A DNA stretch of 60,000 nt from Strigamia acuminata (taxonomy: Eukaryota > Arthropoda > Chilopoda > Geophilomorpha > Linotaeniidae): assembly GCA_949358305.1 (NCBI GenBank), contig OX442320.1, forward strand, positions 1,926,501 to 1,986,500, read 5' to 3'. The notes under the pieces are model-generated. The model was not told the DNA's origin. It made no database searches and saw only the letters and a program-made list of their open reading frames with translations. The position numbers were made by a program, and so were the translations under genes. Positions 47,512 through 59,575 of the stretch are shown in pieces; within the stretch, counting starts at the first letter, position 1; each line of letters opens with the position of its first letter.

Positions 47512-48232
47512 TTGTCAGAAAGTGTCACCAGGGCTAATACATGAAGAGACTAGATTGGCTAGTCCTCATTTACTGCGATACTGCCTAATCAGTCCAGATT
47601 TGCATATTGCGGTTGAATATATAAGCCCGTGTCTTGACCGGAAACAACACTATAGTTATACAGTTTACCTTTCAGCAAGAGCATCATTTTCCTCATCTTT
47701 CAGGCCGTTTTATCGGATTGATCAAGGATTGATGCCTGCTGATTTACAACTGTACGACCGAGATATCATATCGTTTAACGTAGTAAATCTACGTTGTAAC
47801 GACGACTGCTCGAGATACAATTGCTTAACAATTAAAGTGTGAACTACTAGTGTGAAATCTAAAGTGTAAAATGGAGACTCATATGTTTTCTCAAAACACA
47901 CTAGCGCCATCTATTGGCAAAATAAACGTCCTTAACTAACAAAAATGTATGACAGTGTAACCGTCACAACGTTCCGAATGATAATTCGCACGAAAGCGAA
48001 TAACCACGTGAATATTTTCACCCTAGACAATAACAACAACCACGTGTAATAGACCGAATAATCAACGACGATTATTCAGCAACAAATCGTATTTGCAGGA
48101 GGAATCCGAGACCAGATTAGTAATCAAGTGTATTATTGTATTTGTAAGTGTTAAATAAAGTTTATTTCAATTACTTATTGTTGTCCCGAAGCGTTGTATT
48201 ATTTCCACTAAGTCGAATCACGACAAGTCACA
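47512..48232 (+). repeat. possible solo LTR or promoter-bearing repeat
   Basis: Reading plus, the segment begins TGTCAGAAAGTGTCACC. It has ATTTGCAT at about 47597 and a TATA-like GAATATATAAGCCCG at about 47616-47630, then AATAAAGTTTATTTC (48153-48167) followed by TTGTTGTCCCGAAGCG and an end near CAAGTCACA. Promoter, transcribed part, AATAAA and a TG...CA frame are what an LTR would show. No second copy, primer site or matching target duplication was found, so the limits and nature are uncertain. Confidence 0.35.
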
Positions 48233-48574
48233 AAATGTCGGCTCATGTAAGTTAAAAGGAAAGAAAAAGACGTTTAATTCGTTCTAGGTGTCATCTTTTA
48301 ACAATGTCCCAGTCTCTCAGTGACTGTCTATAATATTTACATATTAATTATTATCAGTATTACATTAATTTGTTTTAAAGATGACATCAATGGCGCCAAA
48401 ATCTAACAAAAAACAAAACAAATAGTTTTCCTACCCAAAGGCCTTTCAATCTTGCGATCATCATGGGACACTTTACATGAAAGGGATTAAGTAGGGGAGT
48501 TGTTACCACTCTTAATCCGAGGAGGATTAAAGTTAGATAAAGATCACAAAATTAGAATTTATTGAATTTCAACT

Positions 48575-48640
48575 TATAACGTAACCCACATGAAATTTGA
48601 ATTCTCCATGATCAACTTAGTGGGAAAAAAATATTTAATC
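48575..48640. repeat. dispersed direct repeat, copy 1
   Basis: It shares TTATAACGTAACCCACATGA then AATTTGAATTCTCCATGATC and AACTTAGTGG with 50218-50285, with about four differences. Confidence 0.8.
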
Positions 48641-50217
48641 AAAAAACTTGAACAAAATTTGAGAACTTGGAAACATTACAATAAATCCAAAATTTTGAAG
48701 CAGAGAAACAAACAAAAATTGCTTTAATTCTTGTTTCTTCGACAAGATCTTTTAATTTGGGTTCAATAGTGCACTAGAACAGGTGCACTAGATTATATTT
48801 TTAAAAAATGTATATAAAAGACCCATTTTTAAGCTATACAAAATACAAAATAACAGTGGCGCCATCTCTATTCCAAAGTTGGCGTGAACTAGTGGTTACA
48901 AACCACCTTCTCTCTTTGTTTTCTCAATGTAGCAGATCTCCAATATCTTCCTTTTGAGGAAATGCGGCTCATTCATTAGTTCTTGCCCTTCCCAGTTATG
49001 CATCTGGAGGTATTTGAGGATAGCACTCTTCTCATCTTGCATGTGGTGTTTTAGGGCTTTCTGTGCTCCATGATGTAGGTTTTCTCACAGTTGTTGCATT
49101 GGATACTCTACACGCCCATCCCAGCTTCTCTCTTACTGGTAGGTTGAAAGTTTATTTTCTGCTGCAGCTGTGTATTACCACTCTTCCCTGTACATCAAAT
49201 GAATTTAAAATGTAAAAAGAGTGTAGATTAAACGCTAAAAGTTTCACTCGAATGCAGCGCAGTAAGATCGAAATGGGCCAAAGAATATCGATTGACGGCA
49301 ATTGCGTGTTGCAAGACTTAATAGTTTGTTTGCAAGACAGATCACAACAGCTAAAATATGTTGGTTAAAGTGGTCAAATGACGAGTGGAAGAAATAAAGA
49401 AATAAACATCTATTTCTGTGGGTCATGGCTTTTCTCAGTTTGGAATTAAGTTAGCACTTTTTGTAAATAGCCTTAAGTTTGATTAAAATTTCATACTTAT
49501 TTAGAAGTAACCTTTGTTGTTACCCCGGGTGAGTGACGTCAACGTGTGACATCATCCCTAGATGTCACTGAAATAAAAAGGGTCATTTCCCCATTGCTGA
49601 ATACTATGGCGAATTGTCCCTTGGTGAAAATCAAGCATGGCCTGTTCTGGAGACTATTGTGATTAGGCATTCTAATCCGCTCAGGAATTTTCAGAGCATG
49701 ATTTGGCAGAACAGAACAGAACAGAACGGAACGGACCGGAACATCAACCAGAATGCATCATCAGCAACAACTTCCTCAACTGTCCGGCCTTTTACCATAG
49801 ACAAAGGAGTGACAGTAACTGAACTGCTGAAGTACATGTCGAAAACAATTTAAACGATTTAAACAATTTTTATCTCATCCAGTTTGGAGATTTTGCCCTC
49901 TTTGATGATATCAAATCAAACCACCCTAAAAACCTGTAGACAAGAACATTCACTCGCGCGACGAGTGAATGCAAGACCACAGGAAGGACGGATGGCATCT
50001 TGTATTCTCCCTATCACTTTTTGTACTTCCATAAGAGTTGTACGAGGCGCGTAAAAAAATCGCACAGGATGCCGATATACTTGATGTCACTTCCTGTTAG
50101 GACTTGCGTATTACCCACGATTTCTCAGTTCGCAGTCCAGTATATTCACGTCTAATCGTACGGTCTGGATTCGTACTGGAAATTTGAATTTGTGCAATTC
50201 CACACTTGGCCGCCACA

Positions 50218-50285
50218 CATTTATAACGTAACTCACATGAAGTTTGAATTCTCCATGATCAACTTAGTGGATAAAATGTTTTTCA
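50218..50285. repeat. dispersed direct repeat, copy 2
   Basis: This is the partner of 48575-48640. Both copies are followed, 200 bases or less away, by a TGGCGCCATC word, so they may be parts of a longer repeat. Confidence 0.8.
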
Positions 50286-52765
50286 CATACACAAAACTCC
50301 CAGAATGCAGCGTGTTTGTACTGTGGCGCCATCAATCGAGAACTGTCCATGTTATTTATTGTTTAGGATTGGAGCATTTTGATGAAACACTTAGTTATTG
50401 GGTGAAACTTTTAGCCCACTTTAATGAAAAGTACAGAAAAATTTACAAGTAAATAAATGCATTCCACAAACAGAAACGGAAGAAAAAAAATTGAAAATGC
50501 AAAATTACATATTTTATTTGTTTATTTATTTATTTATTTATTTATTTGTTTATTTATTTATTTATTTTTTCATTTCACACCGAAAAATTATTATTAATTG
50601 GAAAACATAAAAGTAATGCGTAATAAGTGGTACAAAATGTAAGAGAATAGTCAGAGAAATAATAAAAGTGAAATAAAAGCGTTTGTTTTCAATCATTTCG
50701 TTGTTGTTGGTGCTGAAGTTGAAGAATCAATCATGAAAGAAAAACTCGGTACGGTAAAGGTATTAATGTGTACAAAGATATTCGGTAATCGTAATCTACA
50801 TCTAAATTTCCATTTTGTATTTTTCCTCAATAAATCAAAAAAGTATCTTCAATGAATTAAGACACAGTTACAAATGGCTGCCACTACAAAAAATTGACAT
50901 TTAGTGCTGTCGATACAAAAATAAGAAAAAAACGAACAATACACAAAAGTTGAAATGTAAATGTACACGCACACACATTTGTTAATTTGATCTTTTCCTC
51001 TCTCTCTCTCTCTCTTTCTTTTTCTTTTTTCTTTTCTGCTATTTTTAATTTAATTTAATTTTATTTTATTTTATTTAATTTAATTTTATTTTATTTCATT
51101 TCATTTCATTTTCTCTTTTCTTTTCTTTTCTTTTCTTTCGATTTGTTTGGTATCAAATTTAATTTGAAAGTGTGCTAGTAATAGCGGCATAGTTTGTAAG
51201 TTTATATGTGATTTCTAAACGATTAAAATGTTATTTTTTTTCTTCAAAACTTTTACCAGCTAAAAAGCATCGAGGGAAACACCATCAACTATCTTTAGAC
51301 CAATATTAATTTTTATTTTTATTTTTATTTTTAATTTTATTTTTATTTTTCTTCACTCAAGATATTGGTCACTTGGTTGTACAAACAATTTGACTATACA
51401 TGAAAAATGATGCCACATTAAATTACTTAAATTTTTGCTACAAATATGATTGATTGCCCACAGGTTCCTCAATTGAAAAATTTTCATCAACAATGTTTTA
51501 TTTTTTTTTAAAAATCTTTTTAAATAAAAAACCAATAAGAAGATTTTTTAAAAACAAAATAATATTCCGTATGGAAAAGCAATGCAAAGCAAACAACATT
51601 CAGAGATCGGTTTTAGGAACAAATCCAAAATGGCCGTTAGTTTGTTTTTTCTGCTGCGCCAAATTCTAATTGACATTGCTTTTCTCTTTCCAACGAAAAT
51701 CTGCAAAATTATTAAGACTAAAATTACTCGTATCGTTACCACTTGCTCTTTATTTCGTTTCATTTAAAATTAAATTAGGGAGAAGAAAAACAATACGTGT
51801 TAGTTTATCCGAGTAGAATTTTTGCTTTTAAAGTAAAAAATGAAATAAAAAATAATAATAATAATAATAATGTTAATAATAATAAAACGGGACAATTTAT
51901 TCCGATCTTGCTGAGAGCCAAATTTGAGCCTTGTATCTGCTTTTCAATTAATTACCAATAAATATTCTGATCAAATCCATAGAAATAACACGACGACTTT
52001 GGAATGCCATAAACATTTAAACAAAAATGATGGAAAAAGATGACTTTTCCAGAATGCATTTATCATCTTGTTGAATTAATAAATGTCACTTATTCCTTTA
52101 AATTTTTCTTATTCACAAATTTAAAGCAAAAAAATACAAAAATAATTACATTAAACGATAAGAAGAAGAAAAAAATAAAAAAATATCCCAATTGGTAATT
52201 TTCTTTTAATATTCAAAGCCTTAGACAAACACACACTAAACACTCATATTAGAGCAACATGGGCATGACACGTGTTGCTTCCACTTAATCCCTAAAGTTA
52301 AAAAGATAAATTAAACTAAATTCAATTAAAATTTAAAGAACAAAAACAAATAATAAATAAAAATAAATAAAAATTAAGTTATTTTTATTTTTAGCCATAA
52401 ATGTCCAATTACAAAAAAAAAATCAGAATCCAAATCAAGAAAAAAAAATAAAATAAATTGCAACAATTTTACGACATTGCAAGTATTTGTTTTTCATATA
52501 TATTTTCAAGCATTTAGAAAAGAAAAAAAAAATCAAACAAAAAATTTTAGAGTTTGATTTTTTTTTTATTTATTTATTTATTTTCTTTTTTTTTTTAGAA
52601 ATCAAAATTAGAAAGAAAAAAAAAGGAGAAACAGCATTTCAACCCTCAGTCAGATCAGCTGTATATGAATAGTAATCGTTAATAATATATCCACAAATGT
52701 TGATGATAAATTCTACACGTGTTTTTGTAGTTTTTGAGGGGCTCATGTATACAATTACCAAACAC

Positions 52766-54703
52766 TTAGGAAACTTCTTGGTCTTCCACATCTTGCAGCT
52801 GTTCCTTCTGCTCGTTTTCACCTAAAGAAAGAATGAAATAAAAATAGACAAATGATTCAAATCAAATGATTTTCATTTCAAAATACCATCGCCTTGCATG
52901 TCCGACGTCCAGAGCGTGAGGTTGTCTCGTAATAACTGCATAATCAGTGTAGAGTCCTTGTAGCTCTCTTCGCTCAGTGTGTCGAGCTCCGCTATGGCAT
53001 CGTCGAACGCGGCTTTGGCCAGGCGGCAAGCACGGTCGGGGGAGTTCAGGATTTCGTAGTAAAACACAGAGAAATTGAGGGCTAAACCCAGGCGGATCGG
53101 ATGTGTGGGTGGCAACTCCGTCATCGCTATGTCACTCGCGGCCTTGTACGCGCCCAGGCTGTTCTCGGCCGCTTCTTTCCTGTCGTTACCCGTGGCGAAC
53201 TCGGCCAGATACCGATGGTAGTCTCCCTTCCTACATAAGAAATAAAGAAATAAATAAATAATCATCGTCATCAAAACAATCATTTATTTATCAACTTGTC
53301 TCACGAGGTAAGTGCAGTGTTTGCGCGATAAATGACAAATGACAAATTGCATTCACCTCGCTTCTTACCAACCACCATTATTATTATTACATTTTGTAGT
53401 AAAAGACTTTTGATTCACCGGTCGAAGCAGCGGGAATGAGATGTTTATCCAAAACATCCAAAATATCTTGACAAATATCCCTTAGTTCGCTCTCGACCTA
53501 GAAAAAAACAACACACCCACCATTTCAACACTAATTCAAACACATTTCAAACTCGTAAGACGTTGTCGTACCTGTAGCCTGTACTGGCGAATCATTTCTA
53601 GCTTGTCCTCGCCTCCTTTGCTCTCCTCTTTCTGTTCGATGCTGCTGATTATCCTCCAAGACGCACGGCGCGCACCGATTACATTTTTGTATGCAACTGA
53701 CAAAAGATTGCGCTCTTCTACCGTCAGCTCCACGTCCATGCTGGCAACCTTCTTCATCGCCTCCACCATTTCTACAAACAAAACACAAAACAAATTACAA
53801 TTACAATTTACAAACTCACTTCCGGTCCTTCCATCATCCTCTTTAATTTCTCTTTATTTCTTTCTTTTTTTTTTCTTTTTTATTTATTTATTTATTTTCA
53901 ACTCAAACCCACTTCAATCATCTTTTAACAATTCCGGCGTTACGACAAGAAACAAAATTCTCTATGCAAATTCGCTTAAGCCTTTCCTTTCCTTTCCTTT
54001 CCTTTCCTTTCCTTTCCTTTCACGAGTGGGTGGCAAACGGCAAATGGATTTTAGGCCTATTTTAGAATAGGAGATTTCTCTCCCGTGCGAAATCCCAATT
54101 AACCAGGCCCGTTTGAAATCAACTAAGTTTTAGGGTTAAAAATGTAATTAACGAGGACAAATTCACTTTTTTCTTCTTTTTTTCTTTCTTTCTTTGATTC
54201 GTAATGGGGAAAAAAGTATTCTCCCATTTCCGGGATGCAGTAAGATGACAAAACGATTAAGCACGCACTGGCGATGGCATTTCGACTCGTTTTAATTCCG
54301 AGCATTTTCGGCGAGTGACTCAGCCATTAAGAGAGATAGAGAGAAAAAGACAGAAAGAAAGAAAGAAAGTAAAAAAAAAGTGTGGGGGGGGGAGGAGGGG
54401 AAACATTACGTTTGGCCATCCATTCTTTATTACGAAAGCATCGGCGACGAAGACGAGCGAATTTGCGGTAGGTTCGGGCAAAACGGGGAGCGCGGAGGAG
54501 AAATGATGAGTGTGGATTGATTCTATTCGAGAATGCGATTCGTGTGACAAATTCATCATGGCCGCAGCGCAAGCATTACCCTCGTCCTTGAACGCCGGTA
54601 AATTTCGATTTCAAAGGCGGCACCAATTTCAACACTTACCGTCATAACGCTCGGCTTGCTCAGCCAGTTTAGCCTTATACACATTATCTTCCCGGTCAGC
54701 CAT
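52766..54703 (-). CDS. YWHAE: 14-3-3 epsilon protein, 5 exons, 256 residues
   Basis: 14-3-3 proteins are dimeric adaptors that bind phosphoserine/phosphothreonine motifs in the cytoplasm and nucleus. Exons (minus): 54640-54703, 53572-53771, 53391-53497, 52887-53230, 52766-52821. Phases agree, and the product starts [20 protein letters not shown]. All family signatures are present: [20 protein letters not shown], the ligand-binding [31 protein letters not shown] and [20 protein letters not shown]. The R-D[14 protein letters not shown] start and the C-terminal Q-D-V-E-D-Q-E-V-S tail mark the epsilon class. The donor after YRLQ is GTACGA, weaker than the rest. Nothing suggests a pseudogene. Confidence 0.97.
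53880..54020. repeat. low-complexity tracts in YWHAE intron 1: (TTTA)n and (CCTTT)n
   Basis: A TTTA run at about 53880-53897 and about eight CCTTT units at about 53982-54020. The rest of the 870-bp intron shows nothing else recognisable apart from a G-rich/A-rich purine stretch at 54325-54400. Confidence 0.85.
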
Positions 54704-56014
54704 CGTAGATGAGCAGTAATACTAGAAGATTAACGTTGGTTATAGGCACGACAATGGAACAACCTCAGAAAACAAGATGGCCGCGCCCGCCAACACCACA
54801 AGTAGTTCGCATCTCATCACCGAGCCATGGATTAATGCGCGCCGCCCTGCTATCGCATTCGTGAATCGATACATCTGCAACTTGTTTCGCTTATTCGCTC
54901 GTTTTTTTCAATTCTACGAACCAACGCTCTTTTTATTTTTATTTTTAGGAAATTAAATTAAATTTAAATTCGAATATATAAATTTTAAAAAAAGGAAAAA
55001 GAAAAAAGAAAAAAAAGTGTCCTTCCAGATTGTCCATTCACAGAATTGGAAGGTAAAGTGAAACGAACAATTTAAAAACTAAGGAGAAGGGACACGATCC
55101 CGCGTCGATTTAAATCTGAAGCTGTCGAGGAAGAGTGAATTATGTGAAAAATTAGTTTATTTCTTTATTTTTTTGAATAAATAATATCGGATACACGCTA
55201 GACCTATATTTCATTACGGAGTGGCACGGAAAACCGTCTCACAATGACGTCAACTCGCGTCAAAGAAACCCGTAGCATGGCAACCGTTGCGAGGAGATGG
55301 GGATGAGTGGCGTGGCGTGGCGTGGCAGCTGGCAGCCCCCAGACGAAAGCGAATAGCGCCGCTCTTATTTTATTAGCGTCACATTTTCGTCCAAGAAACC
55401 AAACCAGAAATGCTTCGGTTCATTTTCTCTTCCTCTTTAAAGATTGCACAAATCAAATTGTGGATTGTGAACGAGATTAAACTCAAATTCTGCCCCATGT
55501 TCTGCCCTCTAATAAACGCGATGACGTAATGCTGAGCTCATGCATGAGTCATGACCACATCGTCCGGTATCGGCCATACTTGATAGCGACGATTTTTAGA
55601 TGAGAATAAATAAATTCTTTCGTAATAAATGTATGTTTATTTAATAAATAACGCACACTTGTTTCAAAATTTCTTTTCAATTTCTTGAATATACAAATTC
55701 GTCTCGCGAGGAATGTATCGTACACATTTAATGATTTTATTTTCTTTTCTTGTTAAAAACAACACTTAATAAATTCAACAAATTGTCCTTCACAAACTAG
55801 TAACTGTAATTTTCAAAGGAGAAAGCAAAGGACACGTTGTTGCGAACTGGAGTATTGATTCAATCATTGAACATGTAGTCGTTGGCGTTTTGAAATGTTC
55901 ATTTGGAATGTCACTCACTAATCGAGTAGCAAACTAACTTAACTAAAAGTTGGACTAAACGAGAACTTGTTTCCAACACAATAATTTTAATTTAATAAAT
56001 ACAAATTTCTTAGT
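54704..56014. other. YWHAE upstream region and GGNBP2 3' flank
   Basis: This stretch runs from the YWHAE start codon to the GGNBP2 stop codon. The first part is YWHAE 5' untranslated and promoter DNA, including a consensus cAMP-response element at 55245-55252 and a TGACGTAA half-type site near 55523. The part near 56014 must hold the GGNBP2 3' untranslated region. No other gene is seen. Confidence 0.55.
55245..55252. promoter_or_regulatory. consensus CRE (TGACGTCA) upstream of YWHAE
   Basis: The palindrome TGACGTCA lies about 540 bp upstream of the YWHAE start codon, in a stretch with several CG dinucleotides. It is the binding site of CREB/ATF-type bZIP factors; its use here is an inference. 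Confidence 0.45.
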
Positions 56015-59000
56015 TTAATTTAATTCGGTCGAGACAGTTTGCCTAATGGTTATCGGCGTGCAGAGCAGTATTCCCTTGAGGTCGGCAAATCTTTCGCGCA
56101 ATCGTTTTCTCAATTCCTGACGCTGCTTATCCATTCCGTACAATTTCGCCTTCATTTCGCCGCTGATTTCCTCCTCGGTATCGTCGCAATCGCACGAACA
56201 TCCCTGAAACATATTAATAATCCTTAATTTTATACAACTGGTTCCGTATCTGTATTCTGTACCTCCAACATGTCTTGAAGACTGCTTCCAGCATACATAC
56301 GGCATTTCACAGCCGCATCGTTGCACAACCACTAGATTGAATCAAACAACATTCAAATACAAAATACAAATACTACAAATATTACTCCAAATTACGTCTA
56401 TAGGTAGACATCTGCAGACAAAACTGGTGGAACATCTTTCGCAAGTTGCCGAGCCGCATCGATTTGTCGAATTATTCGTTAACGTGTTTTGAGAATCACC
56501 TGAAGGAGACAAGAAGACAAGAATATTCATTTCTATCGTCATGAGCGACTGACTTCTCCTTTAGCGTTTCAATGTGCTCACTTTCTTGATCGTTAAACAA
56601 TTCGTTGCTGGCGATTTCCGAATTCTCGCACGAGCTCGACGACGAGGACTCGTTGCCGTTCGCGGAACAATATCCACTTTCGAGGCAACAATTCTCCCTT
56701 TTTCCTGCGTCAATCGAGTCAAAACAAACCATTTTGTTCTATTTGCACAGAGAATAAATAAATAAATAAATAAAATGTCACCGTACCATCGTTGGATGAT
56801 ATCCAAGTACTGTTGCTACACCGTCCGGAACCGGAACACAGTTTACAAGTGGAAAGTGTATCTTGCGTGTCGGCCGACGCATCGAATTCGTACGGAACTT
56901 GTAACGCCTGCAGTTGATTGCAATGACAACAAATTGCTTTTTCACCCACTACTTTGCCATGACAGTTTGTTGAACAATTTTCGTTTTCATTTTCGTTTTC
57001 CATCGCCACTTGATCGCACTGCAAAAATCAAATCAAATCAAATCAAAATCAAAATCAAAATCAAAATTCAAATCTTATCAGCTGCATTACCAAACAACAT
57101 TCCACATTTCCTTTGTCATCGCCATTGCCCAAAACTGGACTTTTGTTATTATTTTTCTTTTTCTTTTTCTTCAATCTCTTTAATTCCAATCGTTTCTGCT
57201 TCAATAATTCTTCTCTATTTAATTCTTCACAAACCAATTCGAGCTGCGAAAACCCTTGTTTTGCTTCAATCGCCAACTGAAAATTCACTCAGCATTTACA
57301 TTTAACCGTTTAAGGAAATTAATTAATTCCAAAGTTAAACCATTCACACCTGAAAATTTTTCCAAAGTTCGTTGATGCCCAGATGAAAGAGAATCTGCCA
57401 CGTTTGTTCTTCTTCGTGCAAACGTTGCCAAATTCGATGAAGACGCTCGTATAAACAAATGCCGAGGCAAATAAGAACTTCTTCTTGAGCATTCTCCACT
57501 GTCTTAGCGTGTCGTTCACGTGTGCTAAAAGATAAACTAGAAGAAATAGATAAATAAATAAATAAATAAATATATGTAGAAAAACTTAACGTATCACTTT
57601 TATTTTTCACAACTCATGTTTAAATTCTTTGAAATGTCAAATACAATACAATCAAACTAACATCGCGCATTGTATTTGTCATAAATACCGTATAATACCG
57701 GTATATATTTTTTACATTTTTGAAAACAAAAAATGGGCTTACTTTCCACGAAATTCGGGTTCAGCGCGAGTAATAAGAGACGATACGTAATTAGCTTCTC
57801 CTAGCACGTGGATGTTTTTTCCCTCCGAACAACATTGGATTCCTTTGAATAAATGTGAAGCATAACCCTTTTCTTTTGTTCCGTCTAGTTTCCCGATGAG
57901 AATATTGTAAGCTCGCATCACTTTCGATTTACACTCGCCGCAAAATCTACACAAAGAAAATTAGAAATGTATTCAAATTCAAATTCAAATTCAATGTATT
58001 TCATTGTATTATTTCTTTCTTTCTTTTACCTGTGCTTTCGTAAATAACTTTCCAAAGTATCCAGAAGAACGTCGGCTTCGACTAAAACAACTTGTTCGCG
58101 ACACTCTTTCGACATCAAATCCCAAATTTCTAACCAATTTCTAGACAGAAGAAAGAAAAAAATTCAAATTTATTTCAAACATTTTAATCTCCGAACAATA
58201 TAAGTTATTTCAGATAAAAAAGGCGAAAAGAGATAACAAATTTTAAACTCTACCCGACAGGCTTCGACCGCTGCGATTCTAAAGAATGTAATAAACAACG
58301 ACGGTTTTTCTTATTTTTTGGAATGGCTTCGATTAAGGAATTCAATTTCGTCCTTTTTCATACAAGAATAAAAAAAATTAATAAATTAATAAATAAATAA
58401 ATGAACAAATGAAAACAAATGCAAATGCACACCCTAAAGAATGAAATATTTCACACAACGATCGTGAGGCGGTCATAAAATTCTCATTTACGGTGAGAAT
58501 TCCATCGGCGGTGACAATAAGCGGCTCCAAAGCTGGATAGCCGGACTCGCACAACTGGTTGTAGAGTCGTTCCACACTAGACAATGAAAAAAGATTACAT
58601 TAAATTACATTAACCAATTCGAAATATAAAACAAAATGCTGTCTTAATTCACCTTCGCCGACACCCAACGCAAAAAACCGTTTGTGATAAGGTATTAAAC
58701 AACTCTTTTCCAGTCACAGTCAATGCACTGGCTATTTCCTCCTTGGACAGAAGACAAAATTTCATATCAAACTGCGTCAACTCCTTGTTTTTCAACGGGT
58801 GCTGATCGAAGCTAGCGCAAACATCGTGAAACTGCATCACCATCTTCGGCAACAACATATTAAATAATCATTAAATTCAATTTATTGTGGAGAAAGAACA
58901 GTAAATATAAATATATGATAGATATACCGTCAAGGTTTCATCGATATCGAGCGGTAACTGCCTGTTTTCAAAATGCCATTTCTCTTGGTGGAAAATGCCT

Positions 59001-59017
59001 ATCAACTTGGCCATCAT
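56015..59017 (-). CDS. GGNBP2: gametogenetin-binding protein 2 homologue, 13 exons, about 638 residues
   Basis: GGNBP2 (ZFP403/LCRG1 in vertebrates) is a Cys-rich protein needed in vertebrate spermatogenesis and placenta; its biochemical role is not settled. Exons (minus): 58928-59017, 58653-58843, 58433-58576, 58254-58352, 58030-58140, 57743-57946, 57350-57524, 57091-57276, 56787-57018, 56582-56704, 56396-56499, 56263-56331, 56015-56203. All phases agree. Landmarks: PLDIDETLTMVMQF, VFCVGCRRSVERLYNQL, ALEPLIV, IEAIPKNKKNRRCLLHSLES, IWDLMSKECREQVVL, FCGECKSKVMRAYNILIGKL, RAEPEFRG, RERHAKTVENAQEEVL, CLYERLHRIWQRL and a Lys-run. These follow the vertebrate protein (697 residues) along its whole length. 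The start could be either of two adjacent ATGs (59015 or 59012). The C-terminal exons (Ser/Cys-rich) are the least conserved. Confidence 0.93.
57026..57072. repeat. (AAATC)n short repeat in GGNBP2 intron 8
   Basis: Tandem AATCA/AAATC units in the short intron between exons 8 and 9, just beside the acceptor of exon 9. Confidence 0.85.
57091..57276 (-). other. GGNBP2 exon 8: coiled coil with Lys run
   Basis: This exon encodes LAIEAKQGFSQLELVCEELN REELLKQKRLELKRL, followed by a run of Lys and Asn. In vertebrates the same place has a Q-L-C-E-E-F then KKRQKRKNRRKNK basic stretch, a possible nuclear localisation signal. Confidence 0.85.
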
Positions 59018-59575
59018 CTTGTTTCTTCTACTGTGTTATACGAAATCCGAATTCCGAATTCTGAATCGAAGAGGGCGAATCAATGGTTAATTTTAAATTT
59101 TTGTGCTCCAAAAGTTATTAGGGGACCTTAGGTTGAAAATAATATGGGTTCGGTTGAAAGAAAAAGACGCGAAAGCATTAAAATTGCCCGTCGTTAATGT
59201 AACCAAAGTGCCCGACGTGTCATAGATCTGGTGCGATCAACGCCAGTAGATATCGCTATGGTCGATTCCTACAATTTTCAATTTTCTTTTTTTTTATTTC
59301 TTTTTTTTTTTATTTGATCGGATGTTCGTACGTTTCAGTAAATTACGCACGGTACGCGAGTTTTATTCAGAAACACGACGTTTCGCGAAGATTTCGGAAT
59401 TAAAATGAAATTGTTTCAGAAACGCGAGAAACCGACTGGTCGGTTCGGTGACCGCCAACCGGAAATACTAGGATTTTGATCCGGATTGACGTCATAAATG
59501 GGAAGGTTGGGTTGTTTCAATTTTCAACGCTGTCTTTTTGAACATGTGGTAAAAGCGAAGGTGAAAAACTACAAA
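59018..59575. promoter_or_regulatory. bidirectional promoter region between GGNBP2 and DDX55
   Basis: About 560 bp separate the two divergent start codons, so both genes probably share one promoter region. It has a GAATTCCGAATTC-type imperfect palindrome near 59054, CG-containing stretches between 59190 and 59480 and a CRE at 59487-59494. No clear TATA box faces either gene, as expected for housekeeping genes. Confidence 0.6.
59487..59494. promoter_or_regulatory. consensus CRE (TGACGTCA) 82 bp upstream of the DDX55 ATG
   Basis: The palindrome TGACGTCA in GGATTGACGTCATAAATG is placed as a promoter-proximal bZIP site would be. The short distance to the DDX55 start makes it more convincing than the similar site at 55245. 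Confidence 0.5.

Larger units (their letters stand above)
48233..52765. other. intergenic DNA and YWHAE 3' flank
   Basis: No gene was recognised. A short repeat pair (48575-48640 and 50218-50285) is present in direct orientation. There is a (TTTA)n run at 50514-50570, a CTCTCT/TTTCT pyrimidine tract at 51000-51140 and many A/T runs to 52620. The part nearest 52765 must be the 3' untranslated region of the 14-3-3 gene; its end was not identified. Confidence 0.5.

Noticed and set aside
59498-59575. N-terminal extension of DDX55 from the upstream in-frame ATG
   Set aside because: The 26 extra residues do not resemble the family, while the ATG at 59576 gives the usual short leader before the Q motif.
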